Of a DNA stretch of 26,308 nucleotides, positions 23,742 to 26,308 are shown in pieces; position 1 is the stretch's first letter; each line of letters starts with the position of its first letter. The stretch comes from UBA60 sp964587885 (GTDB taxonomy: Archaea; Thermoplasmatota; Poseidoniia; Poseidoniales; Poseidoniaceae). The translations under genes and the position numbers were made by a program. A model generated the notes under the pieces. The model worked only from the letters and a program-made list of their open reading frames with translations, ran no database searches and was not told the origin of the DNA. Location of the stretch: the NCBI GenBank assembly GCA_964587885.1, contig CAZPME010000026.1:1-26308 (forward strand), read 5' to 3'.

Positions 23742-25148
23742 ATGCGTGAGTGCCAAATCTGTGGTCTATTATTCCTCGGCATTGATTGCCCGGGATGTGG
23801 CTCTAGAATGACCAACGTTCTTGACGCAATGGGAGAAGGTGCCCAAACTTTGGCCCTACGTGGTGGCCTACCTGGAATCGAGCGCCTTGGAGATTCTTTA
23901 AGCGAAATCGTTGAGGAATCAGAATTGGCCGAGGTTGCTGATTCACAGGAAGAATCATCTCTACCCTTTGGCGTCGGTGGTGGTGCATCAAAGCGCATAA
24001 CATCACTGCCTTTCGGAATAGGCAGCAAGGCAAGTATTGGTTACGATGCTACTGAGACAACTTTGCCAGTCACAGAATCTGCCGATTCGACACCGACAGT
24101 TGATACTGACCAAGAGGAAAGGCAAAATGAAAACTCAAATGAGCAAGTGGCTGATGATATTCAGGAAATGGAAGATCCATCACCAGTTGAAAAGGAGCCG
24201 ATCGCAAGTGAGTCCGAAATTGTAAGAATTAAAGCAGTACCACTAAATGAGCCCGAGTTAGAACCAACTCAAGTTGCGACTCAACCACTTCGTGTTGCAG
24301 CCGTCGTAATCGAAGAAGAAAAACCGCAACCTGTAAAAGTCGCAGCAATTACAGTAGATGATGAACAACCCCCACCGTTAAAGGTTGCAACAGTAGAGGT
24401 TGAAGATATCCCAATTGCGGAAAATTTTGAGGCCCAAAATGGGCAAATATTTGCAGATGATAACGACGTAATAATCCACGATTATTCTGAAGATTCCTTT
24501 GCCAGTGAAGTGATGGTAAATCTTGATGATATCGCCGAGCCAGCCGACAGCGAAGTAATGTTCAATCCGGAATCGGAGACAGTCTCAGGAGAACCGGAAT
24601 TATTCCCCGCACAGGCCTTGGAAATCACCGGTGCTGAAGGCTCAGATGAGCAGGCTCTCGCCCGCAATGGTTTCGAAGCATTGGCTGCAAGAGAATGGAA
24701 TGCAGCAGCATCTTTTTTCCAACAATTGGCTAAGCGTCATCCAACGGATGCACACATAATGAATAATTACGGATTGGCATTATTACAGCGTGCGATTTCG
24801 ATGCAGGATGATGACCATTTCAGCCTCATTGACGGTGCCGATACACAATTTGAGGCTGCAATAATGGCTCTACGCCAGGCCGCCCGCACTGACCCTCAGC
24901 AGACGACGATACTCTACAACCTTGGAAATGCTCTCGCTGGTTCAGGACGCTATGACAAGGCCCTGCGAATTTTTGAAGCCTTCTTGGAACGCGCCCCACC
25001 TACAATTGGCACCCTCAATGGTCGTGCTGTATCGTTAATCGGGCTGGGGAGATTCGATGAAGCCGCACGAGACATTAAGGACGCAGTAACTCGTTTTGGC
25101 GACCATCCTGTTCTCTCGGCCAATCTAGGAAGACTTACTCCTGCTTAA
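23742..25148 (+). CDS. Zinc-ribbon protein with low-complexity linker and TPR domain
   Basis: 468 aa from the ATG at 23742; a TTG at 23733 would add three residues. The N-terminus is a zinc ribbon with Cys4, Cys7, Cys16 and Cys19 (CQICGLLFLGIDCPGCG). Residues ~25-290 are acidic and low-complexity, with two copies of SLPFG(V/I)G (73-93) and three tandem 15-residue units (181-225). Residues ~300-460 are tetratricopeptide repeats: MNNYGLALLQRA, TILYNLGNALAGSGRYDKAL and GTLNGRAVSLIGLGRFDEAA carry the TPR consensus (W/L/G/Y..A..F..A). There is no signal peptide or membrane segment, so it is cytoplasmic and probably a protein-interaction scaffold. No enzyme domain is visible. It is the last protein gene before 23S rRNA and shows no clear operon link to either side. 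Confidence 0.85.
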   Translation: MRECQICGLLFLGIDCPGCGSRMTNVLDAMGEGAQTLALRGGLPGIERLGDSLSEIVEESELAEVADSQEESSLPFGVGGGASKRITSLPFGIGSKASIGYDATETTLPVTESADSTPTVDTDQEERQNENSNEQVADDIQEMEDPSPVEKEPIASESEIVRIKAVPLNEPELEPTQVATQPLRVAAVVIEEEKPQPVKVAAITVDDEQPPPLKVATVEVEDIPIAENFEAQNGQIFADDNDVIIHDYSEDSFASEVMVNLDDIAEPADSEVMFNPESETVSGEPELFPAQALEITGAEGSDEQALARNGFEALAAREWNAAASFFQQLAKRHPTDAHIMNNYGLALLQRAISMQDDDHFSLIDGADTQFEAAIMALRQAARTDPQQTTILYNLGNALAGSGRYDKALRIFEAFLERAPPTIGTLNGRAVSLIGLGRFDEAARDIKDAVTRFGDHPVLSANLGRLTPA

Positions 25149-25256
25149 TTTCCAACCACTCGCCCCCGCGAGGCATCGGGTGATAAGTGAACCCAAAAAA
25201 TAGCCCAAAATCTTTGCGCAGTACGCCATTTGTCGACCACTGCTCGGTCGGTGTTG

Positions 25257-25263
25257 TTATATA
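25257..25263 (+). promoter_or_regulatory. TATA box of the 23S rRNA gene
   Basis: TTATATA (followed by GAGG) is the best TATA match in the window. Initiation would be expected near 25287, giving a leader of about 135 nt before the mature 23S 5' end. Its strength and its position upstream of a stand-alone 23S gene support a dedicated rRNA promoter. Confidence 0.6.
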
Positions 25264-25422
25264 GAGGATGTTTGTCGCCGGCTTGCTTGTGCACTCTGTA
25301 ACGTTCGTTATAGGGGAAGAGTGGTGGAGGAAGGCCGACCTACGGGAAATCGGTCATCCTGGGAAACCCGAGAGGTTAGCCTGGACACCAGAGGGTTGCA
25401 CACTTAGAGTGTGCGGGGCATG
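25264..25422 (+). other. Structured 5' leader of pre-23S rRNA
   Basis: The 274-nt stretch between the TPR gene and 23S rRNA holds no gene. After the TATA box it contains several short hairpins: TGTAAC-GTTC-GTTATA (25297-25312), GGCCGA...TCGGTC with one G-U pair (~25333-25355), a GAAA-type loop in CTGGGAAACCCG (~25359-25370), and the perfect GCACACT-TAG-AGTGTGC (25398-25414) about 8 nt before the mature 5' end. Such leaders hold the 5' half of the archaeal processing stem; the 3' half would be beyond this window. No tRNA, SRP RNA or RNase P RNA landmark was found. Confidence 0.45.
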
Positions 25423-26308
25423 TTGATGCTACAACCCATCTGGGGAATGGCTTGGCTCGAGTGCCGATGAAGGTCGTGACAAGCTGCGATAAGCTACGGG
25501 GAGACGCATGAATGTCTGCGATCCGTAGATTGCCTAATAGGACCTCCTGACTCTAGCAGTCAATCGCATTAGCGATGGGGAACCCCCTGAATTGAAGCAT
25601 CTTAGTAGGGGGAGGAAAAGAAATCAAAAGAGATTCCGTGAGTAGTGGCGAACGAAAACGGAACAGAGCAAACCGAATCCGGAATGGAAACTGAAGGAAA
25701 TGTGGTGTGTTCGTCTGTAGCCTAAGTTCGGGAAGGAGAAGTCGCCTGGAATGGCGCAGCCAGAGAGGGTGAAAGTCCCGTATCCGAATCGAATATGGCC
25801 AAGTGACGTAACAAGAGTAGCGTGCGTTGGATATCGCGCGTGAATGTGGGACGCAGAAAGTTCCAACTCTAAATACAACTCGAGACCGATAGTTTACAAG
25901 TAACGTGAGTGAAAGCTGAAAAGTATCCTTAGCGGGATGTGAAAAGAACCTGAAACCAGATGGGTACAGGCTGATAAGGCGTGAAAGCGAAGATATGAGC
26001 AGCGTCTTATCGTGCGTTTAGAAAAATGCCCCTGGGAGTCTTGATCATTGGCGAGGTTAAGTGGTTGAACCACGAAGCCGAAGGGAAACCGACAAGTCCG
26101 CAGCCGCATTAGCGGTGAGGGACGGGATGTGCTCGTCCGAAGTCAATGGTGGAGAACCTGAAGCCCACCGATCTATGCCTGGCCAGATTGAAGCCCGGTG
26201 AAAACTGGGTGGAGGATCGAACCGTTGCTGATCTGCAAATCGCTCGGATGAGCTGGGTATAGGGGTGAAAGTCCAATCGAGATGGGCAATAGCAGGTTCC
26301 GCGCGAGA
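25423..26308 (+). rRNA. 23S ribosomal RNA, 5' third (truncated by window end)
   Basis: Large-subunit rRNA. The 5' end was placed near 25423 by analogy with archaeal 23S (TTGATGCTAC, then GGGGAATGGCTTGGCTC, then GCCGATGAAGGTCGTGACAA). Further universal blocks appear in order: CTGCGATAAGC (25483), GTAGTGGCGAACGAAAACGG (~25641), GAGAGGGTGAAAGTCCCGTA, GTAACGTGAGTGAAAGCTGAAAAG, GTGAAAAGAACCTGAAACC (25938), GCGAGGTTAAG with AGCCGAAGGGAAACCGACAAG, TGGAGGATCGAACC, and GGGGTGAAAGTCCAATCGAGAT with GCAATAGCAGGTTC at the window end. This corresponds to roughly the first 815 positions of E. coli 23S (domain I and the start of domain II). No intron interrupts it. The exact 5' end is an estimate. Confidence 0.97.

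Noticed and set aside
25300..25422. Possible RNase P RNA or SRP RNA in the 23S leader (GGAGGAAGGCC and GGGAAACCC look suggestive)
   Set aside because: The RNase P ACAGAA-type element and the SRP GGAGCAGC/GNAR helix 8 pattern are missing, and the space before mature 23S is too short for either RNA.
25624..26109. Minus-strand open frames within the rRNA region
   Set aside because: They are antisense to universally conserved 23S rRNA blocks and have no protein-like features.
1..26308. CRISPR array, insertion sequence, toxin-antitoxin or defence island
   Set aside because: No regularly spaced direct repeats, transposase or integrase motifs, terminal inverted repeats, or recognised defence domains were seen; the genes are mostly housekeeping and surface functions.

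Overview
This window most likely comes from an uncultivated planktonic archaeon of the Thermoplasmatota, and Marine Group II (Candidatus Poseidoniales) is the best guess. Several enzymes are archaeal in type: the class II (archaeal) glyceraldehyde-3-phosphate dehydrogenase, archaeal-type glutamyl-tRNA synthetase, archaeal-type PheRS beta subunit, RNase HII, and the RNase P protein Rpp21/Rnp4 followed by a CRM-domain (YhbY-like) protein. The 23S rRNA gene has no 16S gene just upstream, as in Thermoplasma relatives. Several very large membrane-anchored beta-sandwich (CARDB-like) surface proteins and a bacterial-style zinc-LID adenylate kinase also fit. The lineage is inferred from gene content; no database was searched.

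Layout. Bases 2-589 hold the 3' part of an unrecognised plus-strand gene. Bases 591-11248 are mostly minus strand: a secreted/membrane protein ending in a zinc ribbon (591-2642), a small helical protein (2718-3068), then a run read right to left of an SGNH-hydrolase-like surface protein (9081-6064), RNase HII (rnhB) and GluRS (gltX). Two short plus-strand genes are embedded in this block: a CBS-like protein (3148-3540) and a small Trp-rich protein (9183-9554). Bases 9551-12835 hold a second minus-strand pair, a GXGXG/glutamate-synthase-like fusion followed after 9 nt by pheT.

From 12980 onward every gene is on the plus strand: type II GAPDH; a giant membrane-anchored subtilase (1659 aa); adenylate kinase; the RNase P subunit and the CRM protein, overlapping by 8 nt; a CPA1 Na+/H+ antiporter with a long tail, overlapping by 1 nt with an ArsB/NhaD-type permease; a zinc-ribbon/TPR protein; and finally, behind a clear TATA box and a structured leader, the 5' third of 23S rRNA, which runs off the window end.

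Functionally the window mixes translation and RNA housekeeping (gltX, pheT, rnp4, CRM protein, rnhB, 23S), central metabolism (gap, adk), ion homeostasis (two secondary transporters) and cell-surface degradation or recognition (subtilase, SGNH protein, zinc-ribbon membrane protein). Genes are tightly packed: no gene-free stretch exceeds 300 bp, and two convergent pairs share the same 4-nt TTAG stop overlap. The most unusual items are the degenerate and reordered glutamate-synthase fusion, the GluRS with a glycine at the expected KMSKS lysine, the subtilase with Asp at the apparent oxyanion position, and short motifs shared between the cytoplasmic tails of surface proteins and a small neighbouring protein. 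I saw no mobile element, CRISPR array or clear new defence system.
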